NCBI GenBank assembly: GCA_017506865.1
Contig: JAFCMP010000021.1
Location: 124,001-188,000, forward strand
Length of the DNA: 64,000 bases
Source: Tribonema minus
Taxonomy: Eukaryota; Sar; Xanthophyceae; Tribonematales; Tribonemataceae
Direction of reading: 5' to 3'
Part shown: piece after piece, positions 34,575 through 46,496 of the stretch
How the letters are laid out: the number at the start of each line of letters is the position of its first letter
How positions within the stretch are numbered: the first letter of the stretch is position 1
Position numbers and translations under genes: made by a program
The notes under the pieces: model-generated
Databases searched by the model: none
Told to the model about the DNA's origin: nothing
Seen by the model: only the letters and a program-made list of their open reading frames with translations

Positions 34575-35220
34575 CACATTGTCCTGCAGCTGGGTCACTC
34601 CTGCAACATTCAATGTGCCGCCGAGACTTGTGCTGCCCCCTGTGCCAACTGTCAGGGGCTTTGAGGCTGCGACAGTCAAACCATTTGTCATCGTAGCCAG
34701 GCCACCTGCTTGCAGCGTTCCGGACACTACAGCATTGCAGTAAAGCGAAGCGTCATTAGTATAAACAGTTATTCCAGCAGTGCTCATGCCAGAAGCAAAG
34801 TCGCCGAGCCCAGCCACGTTCATCGTGTTGGACATTGTGACCGCCTTGGTCACGGTGAGATTTCCCGAGAGCTGAGTGTTTCCAGCCACATTGAGTGTTC
34901 CTCCCAGTACTGTCGGACCACTGCTTACGGTGAGAGATTTAGCGGAAGACACGTTCACATTGTCCTGCAGCTGGGTCACTCCTGCAACATTCAATGTGCC
35001 GCCGAGACTTGTGCTGCCCCCTGTGCCAACTGTCAGGGGCTTTGAGGCTGCGACAGTCAAACCATTTGTCATCGTAGCCAGGCCACCTGCTTGCAGCGTG
35101 CCGGACACTACAGCATTGCAGTAAAGCGAAGCGTCATTAGTGTAAACAGTTATTCCAGCAGTGCTCATGCCAGAAGCAAAGTCACCGAGCCCAGCCACGT
35201 TGAGTGTGTTGGATAGCGCT
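34575..35220 (-). repeat. 381-bp tandem unit pair
   Basis: The same segment begins at 34575 and again at 34956, a period of 381 bases (127 residues), with very high identity in the first 260 bases of each. Confidence 0.85.
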
Positions 35221-35449
35221 GTCGCCTTTGACACTGTGAGAGCACCAGACAGGATAGTGTTGGAGGCCACGTTCAGCGACCCTCCCATCACTGTCGATCC
35301 ACTGGTGACAGTAAGTGTCTTTCCCACCGCCACTGCTACATTGCTGAGTTGAGTGTTGCCGGCGACGGTGAGATCACCATTGAGTACGGTTGCTCCCCCT
35401 GCGCCGACTGTTAGGCCATTAGACATTGTAGCTAATCCACCCGCCTGGA

Positions 35450-38250
35450 GCGTACCGCTGATCGTCGTGTTACAGAACAGTGACGCGTTGTTGCTATAAA
35501 CAGAAATACCAGCTGTGCTGATGCCGGAGGTGAATGTACCCATACCCGCAACGTCCAGGGTGTTGGACATGGTGACCGCTTTCGAAACGGACAGCGTGTT
35601 GGACACTGTGCAGGCACCCCCGACGGACATCGCTCCGGTCACAGATGCACTGGAGGCGACGCTCATGGTCCCAGCAACCGTCAAATTGCCAGAGTCCGCA
35701 GCCAACGACATGAGAGGGGTTTCCGATGAGTTCTCCCAGATGAATCCACGGCCTGCCGTGTTTGAAATTCTGTTTCTTATAGCATACCCTGAGATGCCTC
35801 CCAAGCTCTGCGTGTTGCCTACGCTCCACGATTTGCCTGATCCTGTCGAGGAGACATACGTGGCCATTTGAATGTCTTTTGCATTGGAGTGCATGATGCC
35901 GTAATGCCCTCCTTCTGAATTGGCCTCGTTGATACGCAAGGAGCTCCCCACGCTGACGTACGTGACGGCAGCAACGCTTGCTGAACACGAAATAGAGTTG
36001 GAGAATGTTGAATTGCCCGAGATGGCAGTGTTACCTGTCACCGCTAGAGTACCAGACATGGTGGAGTTGCCAGCGACAGAGAGCGGACCGCCCAGAGTGG
36101 TGGACTCGTTGCCGACTGTGAGAGGCTTAGTCGCAGCCACTGTGATGCCGTTGTTGAAAGTAGCTAGCCCTGCACTGGTCAAGGTGCCCGACACTATTGC
36201 ATTGCTGTAAACATTCAAATCACCAGATGCCACTGTTACTCCACCGGCTGCAGTAACGGCACTGGTGAACGAGGTGATGCCTGTCACATCTAGAGTATTT
36301 GTCAGATTTACCGCTTTCGCTACAGACAGGTTTCCCGACACGGCCACGTTGGAAAGGACTGAAAGGGTGTTGGACATAGTCGTCTGCCCCCCTACGTTGA
36401 GCGAACTCTGCAGCGTAGTTCCCCCAGTAACATTCAAAGTCCCTCCCATTGTGGTCGCACCATCGCCAATCGCCACTGACTTGCCAGCAGCTACAGAAAT
36501 GCCGTTATTGAAAGTGGCCCTGCCGGCTGCTGTTATCGTACCAGAAAGGACGGCATTGCTGTAAACGTTTAGGTCGTTGGTGTGCACTGTCAATCCCGCC
36601 GCGCTGATGGGGGAATCGAAAGCCGCAGGCCCCTGCACATCAAGGTTGCCCATGGTGCACATGCCAGTGATGATAGCATTCACCGCCGTGCTCGTGCCAG
36701 ACACCGCAATGGAACCCGCAGTGATAGCTGCTGAAGGAGAAGCAAACGACAGACCGCTGGATGAGAGCACGACATTACTCGCACCTATCTGAACATTCGC
36801 CAGCGACGACCCCATTGACAGAGAGCTCTCCATCAACGTGATGCCCTCCCCTGTGACTTTGCACCTGCGCCGATGAAAAAGCTGTTCCCCTTCTTGGTGG
36901 AAATGGACACATTAGATGCCCATGACGTGAGAGTGTTATCGTAGGTAAGTCCGACGGTATTGCTGCCATTTCCCAGGAGCAGGCCGCCGCCCTGCATCTG
37001 AGCCCTGTCGGTGACGTTGTACGCCAGTCCCACGTTCTTGTCGTCGACGTTTACGGTCGTAGCTGAGATGGCCGTCACGACCCCGGACACGAAAAAATCA
37101 CCATAGACCGTCAAGTTCTTGCCCACAGTCACATTGCCGTCCACTGTCAAGTTCTTCTGAGCCTTCAGAGTGCTGCCCACAGAGAGTTCTCCAGTGACCG
37201 TAGTGTTGGTGTATATTGCGGCTTCCGATGTGTGCACCACAAGGCCAGCAGCAGACACCGCATTGTCAAATGTGGCTGCGCCTGTCACTGTCAGGGATTT
37301 TGACATTGTCACATCGTCAGTGACACCTAGCTTGCCGGTGAGAGATGTATCCCCTCCTGTAACTGAAAAGCTTTTTGATACAGTGACAGAATTGGAAAAT
37401 GCGGCGGGACCTGCCACAGACAGCACATTGCTCAGCGTGAGCCCCTTCGTCACTGCCAAGTTGCTCTGAACGTCGACATTTCCTATCAGCGTAGCACTGC
37501 CGACTATCTGCACGGCCCCCCCTAGCGTCGTCTGACCATTTCCTACAGTGAACGTCTTCCCATTCGCTACTGCCACATTGTTGAGAGACGCCGATCCTCC
37601 CACACTGAGAGCTCCAGAGATTACAGTGTTGCAATAGAGAGAGGCATCATTCGTGTGAACAGTGAGACCGGTAGTCGCAAGGGCAGTGTCGAAGGAGGCA
37701 GATCCCGCAACGTTGAGATCATGCAGCGTAGTTGCATTGGATACGACAACGTTGCCGATGGTCGCGTTGCTCGCCACAGACAGCGCAGACCCCGAAGCGA
37801 CTTGCAGAGTCTTCCCGTTGGTGACCGTGACGCCCTGGCTGAAAGTGGTGGCACCGTCCACCTGCATATCCCCGAAGACCATGGTGTTTGAATATAGGTT
37901 TACATCATCGGTATGCACCACCAGCCCTGAGCATGCGACTGCAGAGTCAAACACAGCCGCACCTGCCACCTGCAAGCCTCCACCTAGTGTGGTATCGCCG
38001 CTCGTTACAGCTAGGTACTTGCCTGCCGCAATGGTCACATTGTCCCCTAGCTGTGTCACTCCGCTCACCTGAGTGGCACCTGCAAAGTTGACTGCGCCCA
38101 CGAAAGTGGTCGCCCCGCCCACCTGCAAGTCACCGCCGAGAGTTGTCTTACCTGTCACCCCGAGATTGTTTTGGAGCGTAGTAGGCTTGACCACACTCAA
38201 ATTGCCGCTCACAAGGCCATCGCCAGCGACGGAAATGTTCTTGGCCAGCA
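35450..38250 (-). repeat. Segmental duplication in fibre locus, copy 2
   Basis: Partner of 29940-32960. Similarity extends through silent positions, so the duplication is younger than the 127-residue repeat family itself. Confidence 0.75.
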
Positions 38251-38864
38251 CGACGTTATCATTGAAAGATGCCGTCGCTTTGAAAGTCGGTATTGAGCGG
38301 ACATCCATCGTCTGTGCCCCTGTGGTGGCGCCGAACTGCTGATTGCCTAGAGTCGTGAGCGATCCTCCCAGTGTTGTGGTCCCGCTCCCCAAAACCTGAA
38401 AGCTTCCCGACGTCCGGAGCTCCGTTCCAGCCGCGACGTACACATTGCTGGCAAATGCGGAGACGCCGGCGACCGCCAAGTTATTGCTAAACGTAGCGAC
38501 ACCTGCCACATTGAGCGTATCAGACAACACTGTCACTTGGGTGACACTGAGTACTCCAGATAGCTGAGTGTTTGCAGTCACGTTGAGCGACCCGCCCAGG
38601 TTGGTGGCACCGCTGGTGACGGTGAGAGACTTGCCTGCTGCCACTGCTACATTGTCTTGCAGCTGAGCAGCTCCTGCCACTGTCAACATGCCTCCCAGGC
38701 TTGTGACACCCCCTGTGCCGACTGTCAATGATTTGGAGGCTGCTACTGCAATACCGTTGTCGAATGTCGCCAATCCTGCACTCGTGAACGTACCTGACAC
38801 CACAGCATTGCTGTAAACGTCCAACTCACCAGCGGCAACTGTTAGACCGCCTGCGGCAGTGACA

Positions 38865-39890
38865 GAGCTGGAGAATGATGCGAGACCTGTGACTTCGAGT
38901 GTGTTGGACAGTGTCACAGCCTTTGACACTGCGAGCGCTCCCGAGAGCTGAGTGTTTGCAGTCACGTTGAGAGTCCCACCCAGCACCGTTGATCCACTGA
39001 TCACGTTGAGAGACTTGCCTGCTTCCACTGCTACATTGTCTTGCAGCTGAGTCGCTCCTGCTACGCTCAATGTGCCGCCGAGAGTGGTGGTGCCCCCTGC
39101 ACCTATTGTTAGGGCCTTAGATGCCGCAATGGCCACACCGTTGTTGAATGTCGCCAATCCTGCACTAGTGAGCGTACCTGACACCACAGCATTGCTGTAA
39201 ACATTCAAATCACCAGAGGCAACTGTTAAACCGCCTGCAGCAGTGACAGAGCTGGAGAACGATGCGAGACCAGTGACTTCGAGTGTGTTGGACAGTGTCA
39301 CAGCCTTTGACACTACGAGCGCTCCCGAGAGCTGAGTGGTTGCAGTCACGTTGAGAGTCCCGCCCAGCACCGTTGATCCACTGATCACGTTGAGAGACTT
39401 GCCTGCTGCCACTGCTACATTGTCTTGCAGCTGAGTCGCTCCTGCTACGCTCAATGTGCCGCCGAGAGTGGTGGTGCCCCCTGCACCTATTGTTAGGGGC
39501 TTAGATGCCGCAATGGCCACACCGTTGTTGAATGTCGCCAATCCTGCACTAGTGAGCGTACCTGACACCACAGCATTGCTGTAAACATTCAAATCACCAG
39601 AGGCAACTGTTAAACCGCCTGCAGCAGTGACAGAGCTGGAGAACGATGCGAGACCTGTGACTTCGAGTGTGTTGGACAGTGTCACAGCCTTTGACACTGC
39701 GAGCGCTCCCGAGAGCTGAGTGTTTGCAGTCACGTTGAGAGTCCCGCCCAGCACCGTTGATCCACTGATCACATTGAGAGACTTGCCTGCTGCCACTGCT
39801 ACATTGTCTTGCAGCTGAGTCGCTCCTGCTACGCTCAATGTGCCGCCGAGAGTGGTGGTGCCCCCTGCACCTACCGTCAATGGCTTCGAC
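38865..39890 (-). repeat. 384-bp tandem units
   Basis: Nearly identical units start at 38865, 39249 and 39633 (period 384 bases, 128 residues). This gives the clearest measure of the fibre building block. Confidence 0.9.
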
Positions 39891-41538
39891 GCTGGTATGG
39901 TGAGCCCATTGGACATGGTGGCTAGTCCATCAGCTTGCAGGGTCCCGGACACCACAGCATTGCAGTAGAGAGCAGCGTCATTTGTGTGGACTGTCATGCC
40001 CGCTGTGCTGATGCCGGAACTAAATGTGCCACTGCCTGCGACGTCAAGAGTATTTGACAACGTCACCGCCTTGGTCACTGTGAGCGCACCCGAGAGCTGA
40101 GTGTTGGCAGTCACATTGAGAGTTCCGCCCAGCACAGTTGATCCACTGATCACGTTGAGAAATTTTCCTGCGGAGACGCTCACATTGTCTTGGAAAGTAG
40201 ATGCTGCGGTCACAGCGAGGGTGCCCCCCAGAGAGGTCGCACCTCCTGTGCCGACCGTCAACGGCTTGCCCGATGCTCCTACAATACCGTTGCTGAATGT
40301 TGTGAGACCTCCAACTGTGGCCGTGCCCGACACGACCGAGTTCGCATATACATTCAGGTCGGCTGTGTGCACCGTAAGTCCCGCAATACTTGCAGGGCTA
40401 CTGAATGTCGCAATGCCGCTCACATCGAGGCTGTTGCTGAGGACAGCCTCCTTCGAGACGCGAAGAGTGCCTCCCAGAATTGTGGCTCCACTAGTGACCT
40501 GAAGGAACTTGTTCGCCGCAACAGTAACATTGTCACCCAGCTCCGTCGCGCCGCTCACCTGCGTCGGGCCTACAAAGTTCACCGCTCCTATGAACGTCGT
40601 GCTACCTGCGACGTGCATGTTTGCAGCTATTGTAACATCGCCTGACGTGGTGACAGCTCCCCCCAATGATGAGGTCCCTACCACAGACAAATTGCCCCCT
40701 ACAGCTGCACTACCTGAAGTCAATGTCAATGATTTGTTGGACAAGATGACTACGTTGTCAGCAAACTTGGAGGGGGGAGTTACCTCCACCAAGCTGCCCA
40801 TGATCTGAACATTGGTGTACACGAGCAAATCATCTGTTGTCACGGTCAACCCTTGAGTCGCAATGCCCCCTTCGAAACTGCTCAAGCCTGTCACATCCAG
40901 AACACCTCCCAGATTTGTTGCGGCAGATGAGACTGTCAACCCATCATCGCCATCTACAGTTACGCCGCTGTTATACGTGGTGTTACCAGAAATCTCCAAA
41001 TCTCCGCTGAGCACAGTATCTCCAGTCACCAAAAGTGAGCTGCCTGAGTCCACAGTCACATTGCCGTTAAAGTAGGACAGGGAGTTATGAGAGAAGACGC
41101 CCTGGACAGACAGAGTTCCCATCGCTCCGAAATTGCCGTTTACCTGAGCAGGTCCTGTGAACAGTGAGCTGCCGACGACATTCATTGATTGAGCAGTTAC
41201 GGCAGCCACTGTAAGTGTCTCCCCAATGTTGCAATTTGTGACATTGGCAGTGGGTACGGCAAGAGATGTGTCCAGCGCCATTGAATTTGCGGTAACGGCG
41301 TTCGTGATGGACACAGAACTCGCCGAAAGGCTAGAGCGAGCCACAATGGGACCTGTACAGGTGACTGTGTGTCCGTCATCTGTGATTAAAGCGCTACCGG
41401 GTGGGTACTCGTCTCCATCAGCTGCTTTCAAGTGACCCAAAAATATTATGTCCCCTTGCACTAGAACACTCCCTGCCAAGTTTAGACTGTACGCATCTTC
41501 AATGTTGCTCATGCAACAGTCATTTGACTACACGCACA

Positions 41539-41550
41539 CATAATATTACG
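41539..41550 (-). promoter_or_regulatory. AT-rich start-proximal motif
   Basis: CGTAATATTATG in the sense direction, about 30 bases before the start of the giant fibre locus at 41512. It is the weakest match in the set. Confidence 0.3.
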
Positions 41551-41626
41551 ATGGCGGCACACAGTAGTCACAACAACAGAACAACACTAACGTATAGCAC
41601 TTGTTTTGATTCCCGTTTATTCAAAC

Positions 41627-44376
41627 TCATGTGAAGGTGTCCATGGGAGTAACGGTCACGGATGTAATGCTGGCGGCCACATTGTTTGCGATGCCTATCC
41701 TTACATAAAACACTGCAGTGCTGCCCGTGCCCGCCTTGATGACGCAGTCACGCTGGCTCGCCGTAGCCTTCTCAATGCTGATGCACGCAGTGCCGTCCGG
41801 GGCGCTGCCGATGCCGACACCGGAAACGGCATTTGTACAATCCAACCAACCTGTCGGGTTTGTTGAGTCCTCAACCTTGAGCTGGAGCTGGTGGTTCGCA
41901 GCGTTGGTGCTATTGAAGTCAACAGTGAGACCGCTGTGCACGACGGCCAGGCGAAGCTTCGAGTAGGTGCCAGAAGAAATGCGACCAGTGTACTTGAATG
42001 TGACCCAGCGCACACTTGTTGAACCGGATGTGATGGTACTGTAGTTGGGCTGAGTGATTCCGCCACACCAAAATGCTCCGTAATTCTTGTAACCATCGCC
42101 GACTGCCGGCGACTGATAAGTGCCGTTGACGAGCTGCATGTCGGTCATCGTCGTAATGTCAACGGTGTGGACATATGATGTTCCATACCCAGACCTAGGG
42201 TATGTACTGGTCCCGCTAATGACATGCTGGCCTGTAGACGTTGAAGCGTTGCTGGAGTTTGACTTGTCCACACTCACGCTCTTGGTGTCGATGCGCAGCG
42301 ACAGCGTCGTGCCAGTCGCAGGATCAAGGTAGGAAGCCGTGACCTGGCTGCCGCCGCCATTGCTGTAAAGCGAATAGGGAGTGGATTTCACCAGCAGACC
42401 TTCATTGAACACATTGCTGGCTGCATTGAGGGCGAGAGTGAAGTCGTTGAACTGAATCTCACCAGGGTTCGCAGACAGAGCCAGACCCGTCGTGTTGTGG
42501 AGCGTGCTGCTGGTGGTGTACTTGTTGCTGGCCGGCGCCGTAAAGTACTTGTGCGAAGCTCCAATGAGCGCTTGGGTGATGCTCGGAGTGGACGCGAGGG
42601 CCGCGCCGCCTGATGTGGTCACCTGTATATCGGCGTGCTTCTTGTCCTGGCGGACAAAGTAGTGGGCCACCTCGGCCTGATTGAACTGGACCTTAAACAC
42701 TGCAGATGATGTAAAAGTGGGAACACCGCTGATCTTTGTCGTAGCTCCTGCTGTTTCGGCGATGATGCCCAGGTTATTCACACTAGTCGCAGTGCCTGCG
42801 TTGTCCACGTAGAACTTGAGCTCTGGCGTCTCGAGGAGCGACCCTCCCACCGGAGTATACTGGATTTTGATAGAGTACGGGCTTACTGATGCGGTGTAGG
42901 AGGTCGTGACGTTGTTTGCGCACGCGTAGCAGTCTATGATCTTAAAGAAACCTTGCTGGTCCGTAGTCCCCGCATAGTACGCGTCACGATCGTTGCTGTA
43001 GTAGATGCTGACGCTGCCTGAAGAGCTGGCCACCGACGAGCTCGTGCTCGTCGTGTCCAGACCCTGAGTCGCAAAGGAGGCCTTGTTGGTGGTGCCAGTG
43101 TAGGCTGAGCTGAGACCGCCGCATGCCACCAGACTCCCTACTGTCCCGGTAGCTCCCGGTGTGATGTTCGTTCCACGTGAGGCGACCGACGGCGTGCGCA
43201 GGTTACTATTGGTCAGCGTGCTGTAGTTGAGAATGGGCGTGCATACAGCTGAACCATCCAGGCTGTATCCCCCACTCGTACTGTACGGGCTCTGGAGAGT
43301 CGTAACTGACTGCAGAACCGTCGCATCGCTGGCGGACAGGTACGTGGGAGCGGTGGGGTAGCTGGTCAGGATGTTGTAAGAACTGCTTGCTGACCCATAA
43401 GCAGCGTTGATGGCGTTGCGTGCGGCGACCACGAATGTATAAGTCGTACCTGGGTGCAGGGAAGATATCCCCAGCGCCGTTGCAGAGTTGGAGCCAGATG
43501 TAGTGCTGGTATACGTGTCACCAGTGTCTGTGATAGCGCCGCCGTACCGCGATGAAGACGCCGCAGTGCGCGATACCTTGTACAGGGTGACATACGGGGA
43601 CGTCTGATTGCCGACGGTGCTGACGTCGTGGTCGATCGGTTTCGTCCATGAGGTGGACACCGCCGTGGACGACGAAGCACTCCCGGACAGCCCTGTCGGA
43701 GCGACGGGCGTGCCAACTGGCAGCGTCGCGATGGCGAGGGACTGCACATACTTTGTGGCAGCACCGCTTTCGTTAGTGTAGTAGAGGCGAACGTCGTACT
43801 CCACCTCGCTCGTGATCCCCGCGTATTTGCGATACGTAGTACCGCTCGCGCCGTCCATGCCGGCGTCCACATACAGCTCTAGCGTAATGATGCTGGCAAA
43901 GTTGCTACCGCTGACGCTTTCAAGAGTATATGTAGCGCAATTGCTCCATACATGTGAGGAGTTCAGAGACGTGGCGATCACATCTGCCTTGATGTACTTG
44001 ATGTACAGAATGGCGGTGGGTGAGAACGCGAGCTTCTTCTGAGGGGGGTTGGTGAACGCGATCGAAATCTTCTGAGTGTCGCTCGTGCTAGTGCCCAGAG
44101 TAGGCGCTGGAGGCGTGTCCAGCATATACTTTTCGAGCCAACCGTCGATCAGCTGAAAACCATCGACGTTTTGGTCGTCGTAGCCAGACCCGTACCGGTC
44201 AGCGTACTGAACGAAGGTGCAGCGAGGTCCGGAAAGACGGCAGAGGTGATAGCTGTGGGGGGGCCGATCGCAAAGGTCACTACGCCCGTCGATGAAACGG
44301 TGAACTCTGCGTTCGTGGGACCCAGTCCTGCTCGCTTGGCGAAGACGCTACCTGAAGCAACAGGGTTGGTGGACAT
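41627..44376 (-). pseudogene. Fibronectin type III fibre protein, apparently broken once
   Basis: The locus starts at MSTNPVASGSVFAKRAG and continues as a large beta-rich protein. Near the N-terminal third is FTNPPQKKLAFSPTAILYIKY, then a fibronectin type III domain (APTGLSGSASSSTAVSTSW ... LHPGTTYTFVVAARN). The remainder is Ser/Thr-rich with VHTVDITTMTDMQLVNG near the C-terminus. Similar FN3 proteins accompany fibre genes in algal viruses. Downstream of the stop the minus strand reads AATAAA within 20 bases, a possible polyadenylation signal. It looks whole apart from about one break. Probable role: virion surface adhesion, by family association. Confidence 0.6.
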
Positions 44377-44405
44377 GGTCGCGTCTGTTCTTACCTAACA
44401 TACAT

Positions 44406-44417
44406 ATTATTTTTGCC
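44406..44417 (-). promoter_or_regulatory. AT-rich start-proximal motif
   Basis: GGCAAAAATAAT in the sense direction, about 30 bases before the FN3 fibre start at 44376. It is nearly identical to the element before the fibre gene at 20731. Confidence 0.4.
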
Positions 44418-44440
44418 AATGCTATCACACAGATCATGTC

Positions 44441-45253
44441 TCAAGCGCCCGTACATCTATCGTACATGAACGTCGCTATGAACTGAACAAATTTGATCCA
44501 GAGGTTCTCTCGCTGAGGGCTGTTTTCAGTGATGGATTTCACGTAATTTTCGATGAAATGATCTGGCATGTCGCGCAAAAGTGCAACCGTAGGGTACATG
44601 TCTGCTCTGCCAACTTTTTCAGGAGGACAAATTTCTGCATACGCGACTCCTAGCATTATTTTAGTGAGAGGGTCACGCCCGTTCTGGATGAGTTTCACAT
44701 GCGCTTCACCGATGGCGCTTCTCAGGGAAGCTGAGAAACCGGCATCAGAAAATCGGGGACACCCCAACCCGGTGAATGTGATAGTGATACCTTTCATATC
44801 GGAAGACAAGCGCTTCGCAATCAGCGCTCCTATCGCTGCGCCAGCAGAATGCCCGGTCACGTGAATGGTGGCAATACCCTTGTCCTGGACCATCGCAGCC
44901 AGGGCTTTATGCACTAAGTCATATAGACCGCGAAACTGGAACAAAAACCCTTCGTGAACATTGGTCCCATCGCCAGAGTCAGCGGGACGTATTATCATGT
45001 CATACAGAGCATCACTGAGCGTGTCCGTCCCCCTGATCGCTACCACCAGATCTCCACTGCCGAGTGCGAAGACGTACGATTGCGTGTTCGTAGGAGAGTG
45101 AGAGAAAAATATGGGATCAGCTCGCAGGTAGCGGACCACTTCGTTCACAACGTTGACAGGCCCGCTTTCAAACCTATATGCCTCCGTCAGAATGGAGCAG
45201 GGCTGGTATGCGAGATGACACAGTGCAGCAGCGCATGCATCATCGAGCGACAT
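44441..45253 (-). CDS. Class 3 lipase
   Basis: 270 residues with the alpha/beta-hydrolase lipase pattern: VVAIRGTDTLSDALYD (oxyanion region), VTGHSAGAAIG with the nucleophile Ser136, the acid Asp194 in NGRDPLTK, and His232 in DHFIENY. Class 3 lipases cleave triacylglycerols or phospholipids. No signal peptide is visible, so it would act inside the cell or be packaged. Giant viruses carry such lipases, and membrane breakdown during exit is one proposed use (inference). CATAAATTATG lies about 30 bases upstream of the start, like the structural genes, which suggests late expression. Confidence 0.85.
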   Translation of the reverse strand: MSLDDACAAALCHLAYQPCSILTEAYRFESGPVNVVNEVVRYLRADPIFFSHSPTNTQSYVFALGSGDLVVAIRGTDTLSDALYDMIIRPADSGDGTNVHEGFLFQFRGLYDLVHKALAAMVQDKGIATIHVTGHSAGAAIGALIAKRLSSDMKGITITFTGLGCPRFSDAGFSASLRSAIGEAHVKLIQNGRDPLTKIMLGVAYAEICPPEKVGRADMYPTVALLRDMPDHFIENYVKSITENSPQRENLWIKFVQFIATFMYDRCTGA

Positions 45254-45284
45254 GCTATCGTGCTATGCTACATGCTATAGACAA

Positions 45285-45295
45285 CATAATTTATG
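45285..45295 (-). promoter_or_regulatory. AT-rich start-proximal motif
   Basis: CATAAATTATG, about 32 bases before the lipase ATG; the same core (CATAAATTAT) precedes the gene at 56433. Confidence 0.4.
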
Positions 45296-45304
45296 TTTGA
45301 ATAG

Positions 45305-46012
45305 CTACAGAGAGGTCAAAGGCCCTACAGCTCTCTCGACGGGGGACAACGGTGACGCCAAGAGAGCGGATATGCGCTGTATCTGTAAACTCTGTAGCGC
45401 CTCGGACAGACTGCCGATGGAGGCTGAACCCGCCTTCTTCACATGAGAGCGCGGCCTGTAATACTGCAAGTCGCTGCCCTTCACGACGAGAGCGTCGTGC
45501 TCTTTGGTATACTCTACAAAGATTTCATTGAATCTCCTAAAGTTGTAGCCTGACTGTTTCAAAATGCGATAGACTCGGTCGTTGAAAAACTTGTCTGAGT
45601 TTGCGTTTGCAAGGAAAAACCACAGCTGTACATGGGCGACGATGCATCTGTCTGGCCACTGGGTCAAGTAGATAACCACAGAATCCTCAAATGTGTCAGA
45701 GTCTACCTTCTGAGACAGAAGGAGCGTGGTATCGATGACGATAACGGTATCTCTACCGTCCTTCACAAAGTCACTGACTCGGGAGGGCATTTCGTGTTTA
45801 CCGTACTTGCATCTGTCAAATGGAGATGCAAAGACTACGACTCTGTAATTGACCAGCGTCGACAAAATCTCCACGACCACATTGTAGCGCCCGATGCCGC
45901 TAGGGCCGCACACCGCAATGGCTCCGTATTGTCTAGAGTCGTCTGTGTTGAACCGAAGCATCCTACCAGTGCACCAGATAATAAAGTCGGTAAACACACG
46001 ATGTCTCACCAT
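45305..46012 (-). CDS. Degenerate A32-like P-loop ATPase paralogue
   Basis: 235 residues from MVRHRVF (46012); an upstream start at 46048 is possible. Residues 31-50 read GAIAVCGPSGIGRYNVVVEI, where a Walker A would be, but the GK[ST] lysine is replaced. RDTVIVIDTTLLL is a Walker B-like strand. Then comes ALxLWFFLANANSDKFFNDRVYRIL, laid out as in the packaging ATPase at 54887. I read it as a diverged FtsK/HerA-type ATPase relative that probably no longer hydrolyses ATP. It could regulate or cap the packaging motor (inference). Low similarity makes this tentative. Confidence 0.5.
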   Translation of the reverse strand: MVRHRVFTDFIIWCTGRMLRFNTDDSRQYGAIAVCGPSGIGRYNVVVEILSTLVNYRVVVFASPFDRCKYGKHEMPSRVSDFVKDGRDTVIVIDTTLLLSQKVDSDTFEDSVVIYLTQWPDRCIVAHVQLWFFLANANSDKFFNDRVYRILKQSGYNFRRFNEIFVEYTKEHDALVVKGSDLQYYRPRSHVKKAGSASIGSLSEALQSLQIQRISALLASPLSPVERAVGPLTSL

Positions 46013-46496
46013 CAGACACTTAGGTTTATTTGCGCGCCCACTCTGCATTTACTCAGGTTAAAGTGAGCGCTTTGTGAGCAGCAGGCCCTGTCGAAATTGG
46101 CATGCCGCAAGCATCCACCCTGACTGTATATAGCCATCCCCACCAACCTGCAAACGTCTGACATGTCGTCGCTGTCGAGGTCATGCTGAAAGCCTTCATT
46201 CACACCTCAGACAGATCTAGGCTAGAGAGAGCACACAGAACGTCTGCGTCGGATGAGGTACGCAGAGGCAGTTTCCTGAAGCCAGTCCACGACGAATCCA
46301 GACCGTATTTCCCCCTGCAAAGTTGCTGTATGCCGCTTTGAGTGAAATGTCCACGCCGGCAAACAGCAGGATAGCTCTGACATTGCAGATCACCGTGCGA
46401 AGCAAAACCTCCCCCACATCGTGCAGGGCCGGTATGAACAATTAAACTAACCCTACCCCCTAACCCAAACCTAACCCATTCCTCGCCTGTATATGG

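Larger units (their letters stand above)
24079..41512 (-). pseudogene. Giant beta-repeat fibre locus, broken about three times
   Basis: A 17.4-kb minus-strand locus of four long, abutting open segments, starting at MSNIEDAYSLNLAG (41512). Nearly all of it is a repeat of about 127 residues made of short beta strands (SGTLQAGGLATMTNGLTVAA, KPLTVGTGG, TSLGGTLNVAG, TQLQDNVTVSAGKSLTV), expected to form a long trimeric or beta-helical stalk. Phage-type modules VNVDDKNVGLAYN...GGGLLLG occur several times. The C-terminal part (24079-26330) differs: three copies of a roughly 150-residue domain starting GYFGDDFVGDV or GYFGQRFTGRI, then an end segment FGTAFRNALLGAFVCGE...YSFFGFGY that resembles the gp53-type tip of phage tail fibres. 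It was probably a receptor-binding fibre of extreme length. It is apparently in early decay, or mis-assembled because of repeats. Confidence 0.7.

Noticed and set aside
24079-41512. Many plus-strand frames of 60-375 codons rich in Pro-Pro-Thr-Val
   Set aside because: All are antisense to the fibre repeats and repeat with the same period.
46441-46480. True chromosome telomere
   Set aside because: The CCCTAA-like units are few and degenerate, and genes continue on both sides.
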